Positions 25,941-35,476 of a DNA stretch of 53,984 nucleotides are shown here, piece by piece. The notes beneath the pieces are model-generated. The model was not told the origin of the DNA and ran no database searches. It saw only the letters and a program-made list of their open reading frames with translations. The stretch is from positions 74,455-128,438 of the forward strand of contig DIWP01000042.1 in assembly GCA_002423545.1 (NCBI GenBank), given 5' to 3'. Position 1 is the first letter of the stretch. Each line of letters starts with the position of its first letter. The stretch comes from Thermoleophilia bacterium UBA6103 (GTDB lineage Bacteria > Actinomycetota > Thermoleophilia > UBA2241). The translations under genes were made by a program, and so were the position numbers.

Positions 25941-27806
25941 TCACCAGGGGCGCTGGGGTTGCCGACTCGCCCAGCACCCTAGCGTGATCAGCGCCCAGAC
26001 ATACTGATGCCAGTTGCGCGGCGGGTCGTCCTTGCGGAGCAGTGCGCCCACAGCTTGGCGGTCGAAGATACCATCGGCAGAGTCGAGCAGCGCTTCCTGA
26101 GTGAACTGTGCGAGGGGGCCCTTCAACCAGTCCCGCAGGGGCATGCCAAAACCCTGCTTGCGACGCCCAAGGATCTCGGGCGGCACGTAGGGGCGCAGGG
26201 CCTCCTTGAGGACGCGCTTGGACGTATGTCGATCGAGCTTGTAGTGGACTGGCAGGCCGTTCACGAAGCGGGCAAGCTCATGATCCAGCAACGGTGCTCG
26301 CGCCTCGAGCGAAACGGCCATGCTGCACCGGTCGACCTTCACCATGATGTCGTCGACGAGGTAGGTCTGTTGATCGACGATCTGGCCGCCGGTCACCGTG
26401 CCGTCGGAACGGAACGCAGAGGTCCACGGTTCGTCGTGACCGGTGGCGAGGAAGTCGCGCAGTTCGGGAGACAGGAACCCTGAGATGTCGTCACGCTCAG
26501 ATGCGGCGAGCTCGAGCATCCTCCACTCGCGGGGAAGTCTCAGTTCGCGCGCGAGCCCGCTCCCCTTGGCGCCGTCGGGGAGTAGCTCAGCAATCCGCGC
26601 GGCTCCAGCAAGTACCGTCCGCGGGATCCCGTCGAGAGTGTGCAGCCGCTGCAGGCGCCGGTACTTGCCGTAGCCGGCAAAGAGCTCGTCACCGCCATCG
26701 CCGGAGAGAGCGACGGTGACGTGCTCGCGGGCTAGCCGGCTGACGAAGAAGGTCGGGATGAGCGAGTCGTCGGCGAACGGCTCGTCAAGCATCTCGACCA
26801 GGTGTGGGAGCAGACGGGCGTCGGTGGCTGTAAGAACCTGGGCATGATGGTCCGTGCCCAGAGCCCGGGCGGCGAGATCGGCGTAGGGCAGCTCACTTCC
26901 GACAGCTCCTTCGAATCCGATCGAGAATGTCTTCACCTCGGCTGCGCCGCAGAGGCGCATCAGAGCGACGACACCGGTCGAGTCGACACCGCCACTCAGG
27001 AACGCGCCCAAAGGCACGTCGGAGCGCAACCGCAGGCGGACACTCTCCTTAAGGAGGTCGAGCAGCGTTGCCGTCGCAGTGGCAAAGGACGGTACGGCAT
27101 CCCCTCCGACGGTCTCGTTCGGAGTCCAGTACGTGCTCGCCCGTCGCTCGAGTGGGTCTCCGGGACGCGGCTGATGCCGGGTCTCGATGGTGCCGGCGCG
27201 CATCTTCCGGACGCCCACGTACGGGCTGTACGGAGTCGGGATGTAGCCCAGACGCATGTACGCGCGCAGGGCCTCGGCGTCCCAGCGCCGGTCGACCCAG
27301 CCGACGTCCGTCAGCGCCTTGAGTTCCGACGCGAAGGCCAGCCGTATTCCGTCGTCGGCGACGTAGAGTGGCTTCTTCCCGAAGCGGTCTCTGGCGAGCG
27401 TGAGCTGGCGGGATCGTTGGTCCCACACGACCAGCGCGAACATGCCACGGAATCGCTCCACGCACGCCGGTCCGTCTTCTTCGTACTGGTGGACGATCAC
27501 CTCTGTGTCGCTACGTGTGGCGAAACGGTGGCCCTTGGCGATGAGGTCCCGACGCAGCTCAGCGTAGTTGTAGATCTCCCCATTGAAGATCGTCCAGATG
27601 GTGCCGTCCTCATTACCGATCGGTTGGGCGCCGGACTCCAGGTCGATGATGCTCAGGCGCCGATGCCCCAGTCCCACCGGACCGGCGATGTGAGCACCGC
27701 TCGCGTCGGGGCCGCGGTGGGTCAGGGTCTCTCTCATGGCGATGAGCTGGCAGTGGGCGGCCGGCTCACCGGTGCCGTAGTTCCAGATGCCGACGATCCC
27801 GCACAC
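25941..27806 (-). CDS. asnB: Asparagine synthetase-like glutamine amidotransferase (AsnB family), copy 2
   Basis: The protein has 621 residues. Cys2 and THRGPDASG, IFNGEIYNYAELR mark the glutaminase domain. SGGVDS at 271-276 is the PP-loop, SGDGGDELFAGYGKY follows, and DRCSMAVSLEARAPLLDHEL is the conserved late box. It differs clearly from copy 1, so the two are not a recent duplication. It lies between the deacetylase and FemAB-like genes, 3 bases from the latter. The likely role is amidation of a sugar carboxylate, with asparagine synthesis as the alternative. Confidence 0.88.
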   Translation of the reverse strand: MCGIVGIWNYGTGEPAAHCQLIAMRETLTHRGPDASGAHIAGPVGLGHRRLSIIDLESGAQPIGNEDGTIWTIFNGEIYNYAELRRDLIAKGHRFATRSDTEVIVHQYEEDGPACVERFRGMFALVVWDQRSRQLTLARDRFGKKPLYVADDGIRLAFASELKALTDVGWVDRRWDAEALRAYMRLGYIPTPYSPYVGVRKMRAGTIETRHQPRPGDPLERRASTYWTPNETVGGDAVPSFATATATLLDLLKESVRLRLRSDVPLGAFLSGGVDSTGVVALMRLCGAAEVKTFSIGFEGAVGSELPYADLAARALGTDHHAQVLTATDARLLPHLVEMLDEPFADDSLIPTFFVSRLAREHVTVALSGDGGDELFAGYGKYRRLQRLHTLDGIPRTVLAGAARIAELLPDGAKGSGLARELRLPREWRMLELAASERDDISGFLSPELRDFLATGHDEPWTSAFRSDGTVTGGQIVDQQTYLVDDIMVKVDRCSMAVSLEARAPLLDHELARFVNGLPVHYKLDRHTSKRVLKEALRPYVPPEILGRRKQGFGMPLRDWLKGPLAQFTQEALLDSADGIFDRQAVGALLRKDDPPRNWHQYVWALITLGCWASRQPQRPW

Positions 27807-27809
27807 CGC

Positions 27810-28898
27810 TCAGTCGGCGTCCGGGTGCGGGGTCTGCAGGTAGTGATGCATCCGATCCTTGGCTCGCCGCAGAGCGCTGATCGTGGCGTAAGTCCGCGGC
27901 CGCTCGATGAGGTCATGGGCGGCGCAGTACTCGACAGGCGTCACGCCGGGGACAAAGCCACGCTTGAATCTGTTGACGCCGTGCAAGGGATCACCGGCGC
28001 CCGCCGTCAAGCTGTAGCCGCAGAGGTCCAGGAGGAGGCATTCATGTCGCTGCGCATAGAGCATGGCATCCCACGGCAGGCAGAAGCCCGGCGCCAGGCC
28101 CTTCGAGTTGCGGACGGCGGCCGAGGTGAGATAGTAGGCTCGCGGACCGTGGAGCAGCACGATGGCCCCGACGATGGGACGGTCCTCGAGCGTGCCGATG
28201 AGGACGGTACCGCCGGGACCACCCGCGAACCAGTGTTCGTGAAGGCTGCGCAAGTCCTGCACGTGAAGGGGAAGAAGGCCTACTCGCCGGGACAGTCCGG
28301 CATAGAGGGAACAAAACGCCTCCCAACCCGTCGGCTCATCTCGCTCGGCCGCGTGCAGGCCGATGCGGTGGCACCGACCGAGGTTCTGTCTCGTCTGGCG
28401 TTGGAAGGAGGCACGTAGCTCTTCAGGTGTGCGCTGCAGGTCGACCATGAGGGTGGCCCAGGTACCGGTCTGCACGTCGCGCGCGAAACCCTCGTCCATA
28501 AGGATCGCTTCAACCTCGTCCCCGCCATCCGCGAGGCGCCGATACGGAGCCATGCGGATGTAGACGGCGTCGTGAGCAAGCTGTGACCGCAGCCAATGTA
28601 TCCAGGTACGGAATACACTGACATCACGGAACGCGGGACCTCGGCCGAAGTCGTAGTAGGCGAGGCCGGGTCGAGGCGAGTGCTGGCGCACGCCGGTCGC
28701 CGCCAGCGACAGCTCGCCGTCACTGGTGACCCAGGTGAAGACGGGCGTTCGCGGACGGGCTACATGGCTGTCGACGAGGACCGACGCCCAAGCGGGATCG
28801 TGGGTGTAGTGCGGATCGTCAAGGCCGGCGACAAAGACACGCCACGTTGCCGTGATGTCATCATCCAGCGTCGTATCGATGTGAAACGCGAGCTTCAC
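27810..28898 (-). CDS. FemAB/GNAT-fold acyltransferase-like protein
   Basis: A 362-residue protein shows the double-GNAT pattern of FemAB and BioF2-like acetyltransferases. LSLAATGVRQHSPRPGLAYYDFGRGP is in the first half, and ELRASFQRQTRQNLGRCHR, then TVLIGTLEDRPIVGAIVLLHG and YYLTSAAVRNSKGLAPGFCL, in the second. The final FKRGFVPGVTPVEY is a common FemAB-type ending. Members attach amino acids or acyl groups to peptidoglycan or polysaccharide; the exact donor is unknown. It overlaps the adjacent glycosyltransferase gene by 4 bases. Confidence 0.8.
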   Translation of the reverse strand: MKLAFHIDTTLDDDITATWRVFVAGLDDPHYTHDPAWASVLVDSHVARPRTPVFTWVTSDGELSLAATGVRQHSPRPGLAYYDFGRGPAFRDVSVFRTWIHWLRSQLAHDAVYIRMAPYRRLADGGDEVEAILMDEGFARDVQTGTWATLMVDLQRTPEELRASFQRQTRQNLGRCHRIGLHAAERDEPTGWEAFCSLYAGLSRRVGLLPLHVQDLRSLHEHWFAGGPGGTVLIGTLEDRPIVGAIVLLHGPRAYYLTSAAVRNSKGLAPGFCLPWDAMLYAQRHECLLLDLCGYSLTAGAGDPLHGVNRFKRGFVPGVTPVEYCAAHDLIERPRTYATISALRRAKDRMHHYLQTPHPDAD

Positions 28899-30190
28899 AG
28901 TCTCTCTTCCGGGCCGGAGCAGTGGCGGCTGTGGCGAGCGTTGACTGGGCGGCGTCCAGCGCGTCGGGGTCGTCTTCGTGTCTCGACGAGTTCGCCGAGG
29001 AAGTCGGCCAGTCGTCGTCCGTGGTACCGGTAGTCGAATTCGCGCCTTGCGGTGCGCTGTCCTGCGTCGCCGACCGCGCGCGCATGAGATGGGCCGGCGA
29101 GCACAGACGCCAAGCGCGCCGCGAGAGCTTCAGGGTCGTCTGGAGGTACGAGGAAGACGTCGACGTCATCGCGCACGAAGCGACCGACTTCGCCGACGTC
29201 CGTCGCGACCGTGGGCGTGCCCGAAGCCAGATACTCGCCGAGCTTGGTGGGAAAGGCGGCGTCGGAGAATACTCCTTTTGGGTGCGGCATGACGAGAGCA
29301 GTGGCATTGCGCAACAGAGTGGGGAAGCTCTCATTGGGAACGATCCCCAGCATTCTGACGCGGCCTCCGATACCCAGGTCGGCCGCCATGCGCATCACCC
29401 GGTCCTGATAGGGCCCTTCAGGGGGACTGCCGGAGAGCGCCAGGTCGACGGCGGGAAAACGGCTTGCCACACGTGAGAAGGCGCGAACCAGGTCGAGGAT
29501 TCCCTTGCTGTCGCCGAGGGCGCCCGTGTACGCGATGTACGGTCGCTCGAGACGGGGACCGGCGGGCGCCAGCGCGAAACGGTCGACATCGACCAGGATC
29601 GGGATGCGTATCATCCGTGCGTCGACTCGAGATCTGGCGGCGAAGTAGCGTTCGAGGCACTCGGATATGACCATGAAGCCATCGTAGACCCTGTAGAAGT
29701 ACGGCGTGTAGAGCTGTTCTTCCATGCGGCGCGACAGGCTGTCCTGTTCGTAGACGTAGGGCAGCTCGCACGCGTCGAAGAGCATCGCGGCGCGTCGCGA
29801 GAAGCTTGCGATGCGGTTCAGAAGCGGTACGGCGACCGTATGGCCGGTGAAGAGCAGGACCGCGTCCGGCGGCGTGCGCCACGTGAACGGCGTCACCGAG
29901 GCGCCGATCCCCCTGGTGCGTGCCCAGCGCCGCCCCGCGAACGTCGATGGGCGGACGCTGGTGCCCGACGTGTAGGTGAAGGGCAGCCCGGAGGCGATAC
30001 CGTGGGTCTCGGTGTTGAGGGCGGTCCTCGGGTCGCGTTCCACGTAGCGAGTAGGGAAGACGTGGACGTGAGCCCCCGCTTCGCAGAGGCCACGGCCGAT
30101 CGCCGTGACGCGCGTCGTGGCGCCGGTCCCGGTAGGGAAGGCGAAGAGTTCTCCCGTCAGGGCGACTCTCAGAGGCCGGCTGCTGCTCAT
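28895..30190 (-). CDS. Glycosyltransferase, GT4 family
   Basis: A 431-residue GT-B enzyme. The N-terminal segment VALTGELFAFPTGTGATTR is an acceptor-side nucleotide fold, IAYTGALGDSKGILDLVRAF opens the donor domain, and FSDAAFPTKLGEYLASGTP carries the donor-binding Glu. The C-terminal 30 residues are Arg-rich and probably not part of the fold. ATG 30190 overlaps the next upstream gene's stop by 4 bases. Substrate unknown. Confidence 0.86.
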   Translation of the reverse strand: MSSSRPLRVALTGELFAFPTGTGATTRVTAIGRGLCEAGAHVHVFPTRYVERDPRTALNTETHGIASGLPFTYTSGTSVRPSTFAGRRWARTRGIGASVTPFTWRTPPDAVLLFTGHTVAVPLLNRIASFSRRAAMLFDACELPYVYEQDSLSRRMEEQLYTPYFYRVYDGFMVISECLERYFAARSRVDARMIRIPILVDVDRFALAPAGPRLERPYIAYTGALGDSKGILDLVRAFSRVASRFPAVDLALSGSPPEGPYQDRVMRMAADLGIGGRVRMLGIVPNESFPTLLRNATALVMPHPKGVFSDAAFPTKLGEYLASGTPTVATDVGEVGRFVRDDVDVFLVPPDDPEALAARLASVLAGPSHARAVGDAGQRTARREFDYRYHGRRLADFLGELVETRRRPRRAGRRPVNARHSRHCSGPEERL

Positions 30191-31455
30191 CGGCGGCGAG
30201 CTGTCGCACTGCCGGCAAGGATGGCATCGTAGACGCGCATCATGTCATCTGCTCCACGTCGCGGGTCGGTGAGGTCGAGCGCTCGCTGACGGGCGCCCTG
30301 CGCCAGGTCTTCCCCCCGTTCCGGGTGTTCCAGGAGCGACACGAGTGCGGCGGCCAGCTCGAACGGGTCGGTGTCGTGGTAGAGCAGGCCATCACGCCCG
30401 TGACGCAGTACCTCCGGCACTCCACCGCTGGCGGCGGCGATACACGGGACACCGATCAGCATCGCTTCGAGGAGTGCGTTCGACTCGTTCTCGATGTGCG
30501 AAGGCAAGACGAAGGCTGAGCAGGCGGCGATCTCGCGGATCAGAGCGGCGGCATGGAGCCGACCGACCCACGAGACCGTGTCCTGCAGGTCGAGGCGCCG
30601 CGTGAGCCGCTGGAGGAACGGCCAGATCGTCGTGTCGGTGAGCGCACCAGCGACATGCAGGCGCAGTTCACCGGCGGTCGCCTCGGCGGCAAGACGAACG
30701 CCCGTCAGCAGCGTCTCGAGTCCCTTGTACGGGGCGGCGCTCGATGTGCAGACCAGAGTGGGCACGTCACTGGGGACGCGTGGCTGCGGCGCGTAGAAGG
30801 CCGGCTGGAGCACTCGCGTGCAGCGGTGATAGACGGCGTGGGGTGACAGCAGGCGAAGCACCATCTCGTCCCACTCGGTCTGGCCGGTGAAGTGCGTGAT
30901 ACCGGCAATGATCCGGCGCTCGGCTGCCGCCCGCCGGCTCATGTCCGCAGCGGCATGCAGATAGCCGTTGCCACGCAGAAATCGCCGCGTGAGAGAGTCG
31001 CGGGCGATCTCTCCGCAGGGGATCGACGTGAGCATACCGGCGGTGCACGTCGAGGCGATGCCTTGCAGCGAGGCTACGGTCGGTCGCCCGATCGCCGGTG
31101 CGGCAAGACCAAGCTGGTGCTCCGTGCCGTGCACGTGGAGCACGTCCGGCGCGAAACGGCGGCTGACGCGTACCGCCTCCACGATGGCGCCGCGGGGGAT
31201 GAAATCGTGGCGCCATCGTTCTGCGGCCCGGCGCACCCGGCCGCCGGGCTCCGGCTGGGCAAGCGAGAAGTAGGTCGCGTTGTGACGCTCAAGCGGCGGG
31301 TGCGCCACCGAACCCCAGGAAGCGATACCGAGCTCGAGGTCGGGCGCGTACTCTGCGAGAGCCGCCCGCAGGCCCTCCAACCATCCGCAGCCGGTCATGG
31401 CCGGCTCGCCGGTGACGGCCGGCAACTGCACGGATGTGAGCCACAGCACGCGCAT
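30187..31455 (-). CDS. Glycosyltransferase, GT4 family
   Basis: The 422-residue protein has VLWLTSVQLPAVTGE at the N-terminus, CTSSAAPYKGLETLLTGVRL at the start of the donor domain, and PSHIENESNALLEAMLIGVP with the EX7E-like acidic pair. It is a retaining GT4-type transferase by motif. It lies one base from the flippase gene stop and overlaps the next glycosyltransferase gene. The three GT4 genes of this operon probably build successive linkages of the repeat unit. Confidence 0.87.
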   Translation of the reverse strand: MRVLWLTSVQLPAVTGEPAMTGCGWLEGLRAALAEYAPDLELGIASWGSVAHPPLERHNATYFSLAQPEPGGRVRRAAERWRHDFIPRGAIVEAVRVSRRFAPDVLHVHGTEHQLGLAAPAIGRPTVASLQGIASTCTAGMLTSIPCGEIARDSLTRRFLRGNGYLHAAADMSRRAAAERRIIAGITHFTGQTEWDEMVLRLLSPHAVYHRCTRVLQPAFYAPQPRVPSDVPTLVCTSSAAPYKGLETLLTGVRLAAEATAGELRLHVAGALTDTTIWPFLQRLTRRLDLQDTVSWVGRLHAAALIREIAACSAFVLPSHIENESNALLEAMLIGVPCIAAASGGVPEVLRHGRDGLLYHDTDPFELAAALVSLLEHPERGEDLAQGARQRALDLTDPRRGADDMMRVYDAILAGSATARRR

Positions 31456-31456
31456 G

Positions 31457-33019
31457 TCAGTGCTCCGCGCGAAGTCGCAGGCGCACGAGCAGGGCAGTGC
31501 CCAGGCGGCGGACCGTGTGCCAATCCTCTCGCGCGAGTCCGCCGAAGAGGCCCGAGACGCCCATAGCCATCACCACGACGAGGCACCAGATGGCCAAGGT
31601 GAGCGCCAGGCCGTGGCACAGAGGACGCAGGGCGAAGTACGCGAGCGTGCACGATGATGAGACGCCGAGCACCGTCGGCTGGTAGCAGCGCCGCCAGACC
31701 AGCCATGATGAGACGTGCAGTACGCGTGTGTGCCCATAGTGCAGGAAGAACGGGACGTTGGCCGCTCCCAGGAGGCCGGCGAGCGCTGCCCCGGAGACTC
31801 CCCAAGTGGCCGTCAGAGGGTACACGGTCCCCAGGCTGATGACGCTGGACATCGTCGCGAAGGCGAGGTTGATTCCCGGCCGCGCTGCCGAGAGATTCAC
31901 GTATGAGGCAGACATCGTGGTGGCATGCAGAGACTGGCTCAAGGAAAAGACGGCCAGAGCGATGGCACCCTTCTCGGCGTATGTGGGGCTGACCCAGTAG
32001 CGCAGGAGAGGGTCGGCGAGCACGACCAACGCGCCCGTTACGCTGAAGTTGAGGACGAAAAAGAGCCGTGACGTCCGGAGGTAGAGGCGTCGCACGGCGT
32101 CGAGGTCGTCGTGTGCCATCAGACCTGAGGCCGTAGGAAAGAGCACTTGCGCCACGCGTGACAGCATGTCGTTGACGCGTGAGGAAAGCACGTATGGAAC
32201 CTGATAGTAGGCCGCCGCGGCCACACCGCCGGCGATGCCCACGACCAGGCGGCTGGTCTGTGCCGCAACCTGGTAGCCGATCTGGTTGAGCGCCGTGACG
32301 CCGGCGAAGCGTAGTGTGCGGCGGCGGATCGCCTGCCATGGCGGCCCGGCGTCCAGCGGGACGGTGCGCATCAGCCGCCAGCCGATGAACGTGTACATGC
32401 CCAGCGCCGCGAGATTGGAGATCACGGAGAACCAGACGACCGCGACCAGCCCCCGACCAAGGCTCACGATGACTGCCGGTCCGGCAGCTGCCAGCGTACC
32501 CCAGATTGCGCTCATCCCGGCGGCGATGTCATAGCGCAGGAAGCTCTGCGGGATGGCGGTGCCGATGCTGATGAGCATGGCAAGTAGGAAGTTGATGCCT
32601 GTGAGGTGCAGCACGGTGATGGCGGTGGTCTCCAGTTCCGCAGGAACATGGAGTGCCGTCGTGGCCAGCCACGGGGCTGCCAGCCAGAGGAAGGTCCCGC
32701 CCACGACGCCGGCAGCGCCGAACCAGCGCACGGCGAACGAGATGATGCCCAGCATGGGTCGGCCTTCATCGAGCGCATGATGATAGGAGAGGTAACGCAT
32801 GATGGCGGTGCCCAGACCCATCTCCATGAGACCGAGGTAGCCGGTGAGGGCGGCGGTCAAGGCGAGGAGGCCGTACTCGTCGGCACCCAACCCGCGGACG
32901 GTCACAGGTATGGCAAAGAACGCAGTGAGCGCTGGAAGCGCCCATCCGAGCGCACTGAGGACGGCGTTGGCGCTGAAGCTTCTCTGCGGTGCGCGTGGCT
33001 TGTCGGTGTCCGTTGCCAA
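31457..33019 (-). CDS. wzx: Polysaccharide flippase, Wzx/MATE-like
   Basis: The 520-residue protein is hydrophobic over nearly its whole length, with about 12-14 predicted membrane segments. Its N-terminus NAVLSALGWALPALTAFFAIPVTVRGLGADEYGLLAL is typical of the polysaccharide biosynthesis/flippase family. Wzx flips undecaprenyl-linked repeat units to the outer face. The start appears to be TTG 33019, since no ATG or GTG with a binding site occurs before the first membrane segment. It lies between the epimerase and glycosyltransferase genes in the operon headed by wzy. Confidence 0.87.
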   Translation of the reverse strand: MATDTDKPRAPQRSFSANAVLSALGWALPALTAFFAIPVTVRGLGADEYGLLALTAALTGYLGLMEMGLGTAIMRYLSYHHALDEGRPMLGIISFAVRWFGAAGVVGGTFLWLAAPWLATTALHVPAELETTAITVLHLTGINFLLAMLISIGTAIPQSFLRYDIAAGMSAIWGTLAAAGPAVIVSLGRGLVAVVWFSVISNLAALGMYTFIGWRLMRTVPLDAGPPWQAIRRRTLRFAGVTALNQIGYQVAAQTSRLVVGIAGGVAAAAYYQVPYVLSSRVNDMLSRVAQVLFPTASGLMAHDDLDAVRRLYLRTSRLFFVLNFSVTGALVVLADPLLRYWVSPTYAEKGAIALAVFSLSQSLHATTMSASYVNLSAARPGINLAFATMSSVISLGTVYPLTATWGVSGAALAGLLGAANVPFFLHYGHTRVLHVSSWLVWRRCYQPTVLGVSSSCTLAYFALRPLCHGLALTLAIWCLVVVMAMGVSGLFGGLAREDWHTVRRLGTALLVRLRLRAEH

Positions 33020-33032
33020 CAGTGGTCAGGTG

Positions 33033-33977
33033 TCAGCCGGTGCTCACCGGATCACAGGCCGTCAGAGTGAGGCGCACCCCGTCCAACAGCGACACGGCCG
33101 GATGATAGTCAAGCAGCTGTTCGGCGCGGGAGATATCGGCGTATGAGTGCTCGATGTCTCCCTCGCGCGCCGGCAGGAAGCGCGGTGTGCTCTCGCGCCC
33201 GGCCGCCATATCCACCGCGTGCAGAAGATCCAGTACGGAGTGAGGTGACCCACAAGCGACGTTGATGGCGCGTGCCGCGGCGGCGGGCGCGACTGCGGCG
33301 GCCAGAGTCGCGGCGACGACGTTGGCGACATAGGTGAAGTCCCTCGTTTGAGACCCGTTGCCGTAGATGGTCGGCGTCCTGCCGCTCCGCGCGCACTCAA
33401 GGAAGAGCGCCACCACGCCGCTGTACTGGGAGCGGGGGTCCTGTCGAGGGCCGAAGACGTTGAAGTAGCGCAGCGCGACCGTCTCCAGTCCGTAGACAGC
33501 GTGGAACGCCATGCAGTACTGCTCGCCCGCCAGCTTCGAGACGCCGTAAGGTGAGATGGGGCTCAGCATCATGGCCTCGTGCTTCGGCAGCGTCTGGCCG
33601 GTGCCGTAGACAGAGGAAGACGATGCGAAGACGACCCGTCGCACACCTGCGTCGCGCGCTGCCAAGAGAACGTTGAGCGTACCGGTAGCGTTGACCTCGT
33701 GGGTCGTCAACGGGTCTTGCACTGAGCGCGGCACCGACGGCAGCGCCGCCAGGTGCACGACATGGTCGGCGCCGCGGACGGCGTTGTGGACTCGCTCGTA
33801 ACTGCGTATGTCGCCTTCGACCAGCTCGACATCCCCGAGCATCGGTCTGAGGTTCTCACGGTCGCCCGTGGAGAAGTTGTCGAGGACGCGGACGGTGCTC
33901 CCGCCGGCGAGCAGGGCTTCGACGACGTGGGAACCGATGAAGCCGCCGCCGCCCGTGACGAGATAGTGGGCACTCAC
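33033..33977 (-). CDS. NAD-dependent UDP-sugar epimerase (extended SDR, WbpP/GalE-like)
   Basis: The 314-residue protein has GGGGFIGSHVVEAL (Rossmann motif), FASSSSVYGTGQTLP, the catalytic YGVSK and FNVFGPRQDPRSQYSGVVALF. This pattern is common to UDP-GlcNAc/GalNAc and UDP-Glc/Gal 4-epimerases; GlcNAc-type 4-epimerases are the closest by eye. GTG 33977 follows a good GGAAGGA on the - strand. It supplies an epimerised sugar donor for the glycosyltransferases downstream. Confidence 0.88.
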   Translation of the reverse strand: MSAHYLVTGGGGFIGSHVVEALLAGGSTVRVLDNFSTGDRENLRPMLGDVELVEGDIRSYERVHNAVRGADHVVHLAALPSVPRSVQDPLTTHEVNATGTLNVLLAARDAGVRRVVFASSSSVYGTGQTLPKHEAMMLSPISPYGVSKLAGEQYCMAFHAVYGLETVALRYFNVFGPRQDPRSQYSGVVALFLECARSGRTPTIYGNGSQTRDFTYVANVVAATLAAAVAPAAAARAINVACGSPHSVLDLLHAVDMAAGRESTPRFLPAREGDIEHSYADISRAEQLLDYHPAVSLLDGVRLTLTACDPVSTG

Positions 33978-34015
33978 GATGTCATCCTTCCGGTGGTCAC
34001 ATCAGGGCAGGACAC

Positions 34016-35326
34016 TCATCGGCACGAGGCATTCATGAGTGAAGCCACTGTCGATGGTCGCGAGGCGCTGGTGGCTCCAGGCGGCTCCCCGGCTTCTGCG
34101 TCGTCGGGCGTGGGCGTCGCAAGCTCTTCGGCGCTGCGGCGGTTGTCGTGCAGGATGAGCCCGATGCAGACCGCGAAGAAGGCGTAGTTCTCCGGCGACT
34201 CGATGTTGGTGTTGAAGAGACAGAAGACGACGTAGAAGACGAGGTAGGACAGCATGACTGCCGAGAGCCGGTGAGCGCGGTTGCGCCACGAGATCCACAT
34301 GGACACCGCGATGAGCGCCAGGAAGAGGAGCGTGGCCACGACACCCTGTGTCACCAGCAACTGCACCACCATGTTGTGCGGGGCGAAGTCGCGCTCGCCG
34401 AAGCTCACAAGGTAGTAGCGCTGGCTCCATATGTAGTCACCCAGGGGATGCTGGGAGAAGTACTGCAGGCCAAGCACGCTGCGTGTCACCCGGTCGGTGG
34501 CGTTGACGTCGGCTGATGGGTTCACGAGCGTCCGCAGCGAGTAGGCGACACTTGACCGTACGAAGGGAGAGGCGGCGTAGACACCGACACCCACCACCGC
34601 CACGACTGCGACGACTGCTACCAGTCGCTTGAGGTTGCCGCGCATCGCCAACAGCTGGACGACGAGAGCGCTCAGCAGCGCGAGGATGCCCGAGCGGTGG
34701 TTGGCCAGGACGAGAGCGCCGAGAGCCAGGGCTGCCACGGGCAGTCGCCAGAGCCGAAGCGGCCAGTAGAAGAGCGACGTGAACAGCAGCCATGCGAACA
34801 CCAGGCTCGCCCCACCCCAGACGGCTCGCAGGCGGTAGAGATCACCGTCCCAGTAGCCCTGACCGCCGTCAAGCGCGTAGCGGATGAGTACCCATAGGGC
34901 CAGCGTTGCGGCGGCGACGTCGAAGACGGCGATCACTGTCGCGGGGCGCCAGTACCGTAGTGCCACGCTGTAGAAGAACGGGATGAAAAGAATCGCCAAA
35001 CGGGACTCCTGCAACTTGAGCACGTCGATGAGACGCAGGTCGTGAACGACAACGGCGACCGGCAGGACGACGAGGAGTTGATACGCCACGTAGGCGACAA
35101 TGAGCCAGATGACGGCGCGATTCCCGGCACACCTCTCGTGACGGAAGTGAAAGGCGCCGCTGGCAAGGAGGCAGAAGACGACCGCTACGAAGACGATGTC
35201 GAACGGGTAGACATCGACGAAGCCTAGGTTGAGGACGGCCGTGAAACGGAAGTCGGGCTCCAAGGCGATGGCCAGAACGGAGAAGACGGCGAGAGCCGCC
35301 GAGACGACGATAGCCAGTGGCTTCAC
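34016..35326 (-). CDS. wzy: O-antigen polymerase/ligase-like membrane protein (Wzy/WaaL)
   Basis: The 436-residue protein has roughly ten hydrophobic segments. The box LANHRSGILALLSALVVQLL and the later periplasmic-loop signature FAPHNMVVQLLVTQGVVATLLFL match the O-antigen ligase/polymerase family, where the loop Arg and His residues are essential. With the flippase and Wzz/kinase genes nearby, a Wzy polymerase role is more likely than a ligase. GTG 35326 has AAGGAG at 6 bases. It is the first gene of the long - strand operon. The C-terminal 40 residues are polar and low-complexity. Confidence 0.84.
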   Translation of the reverse strand: MKPLAIVVSAALAVFSVLAIALEPDFRFTAVLNLGFVDVYPFDIVFVAVVFCLLASGAFHFRHERCAGNRAVIWLIVAYVAYQLLVVLPVAVVVHDLRLIDVLKLQESRLAILFIPFFYSVALRYWRPATVIAVFDVAAATLALWVLIRYALDGGQGYWDGDLYRLRAVWGGASLVFAWLLFTSLFYWPLRLWRLPVAALALGALVLANHRSGILALLSALVVQLLAMRGNLKRLVAVVAVVAVVGVGVYAASPFVRSSVAYSLRTLVNPSADVNATDRVTRSVLGLQYFSQHPLGDYIWSQRYYLVSFGERDFAPHNMVVQLLVTQGVVATLLFLALIAVSMWISWRNRAHRLSAVMLSYLVFYVVFCLFNTNIESPENYAFFAVCIGLILHDNRRSAEELATPTPDDAEAGEPPGATSASRPSTVASLMNASCR

Positions 35327-35476
35327 AGGCGCTCCTTGGCGTAAGGTCTCGACGGGCGCTTCGTCTCTGGTGGCACCATCGTCCGAAGGATACGCGTTGT
35401 GTGCCGGCAGCGTCTAGCCGGGGGGGCACACGGCATCTCTGCCGCACCGGCACGTCGTGCGAGATCGGAGGTCTCA
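35327..35476. promoter_or_regulatory. Divergent promoter region between wzy and a glycosyltransferase gene
   Basis: These 150 bases separate the - strand operon starting with wzy from a + strand glycosyltransferase gene. They must hold a promoter for each. I see no convincing hexamer pair, and the glycosyltransferase ribosome binding site (GGAGG at 35467-35471) lies at its right edge. Confidence 0.35.

Noticed and set aside
26802..28418. Long + strand open frame of about 538 codons
   Set aside because: It runs antisense to AsnB copy 2 and the FemAB-like gene, both with clear motifs. The product shows no domain and has shadow-frame composition.
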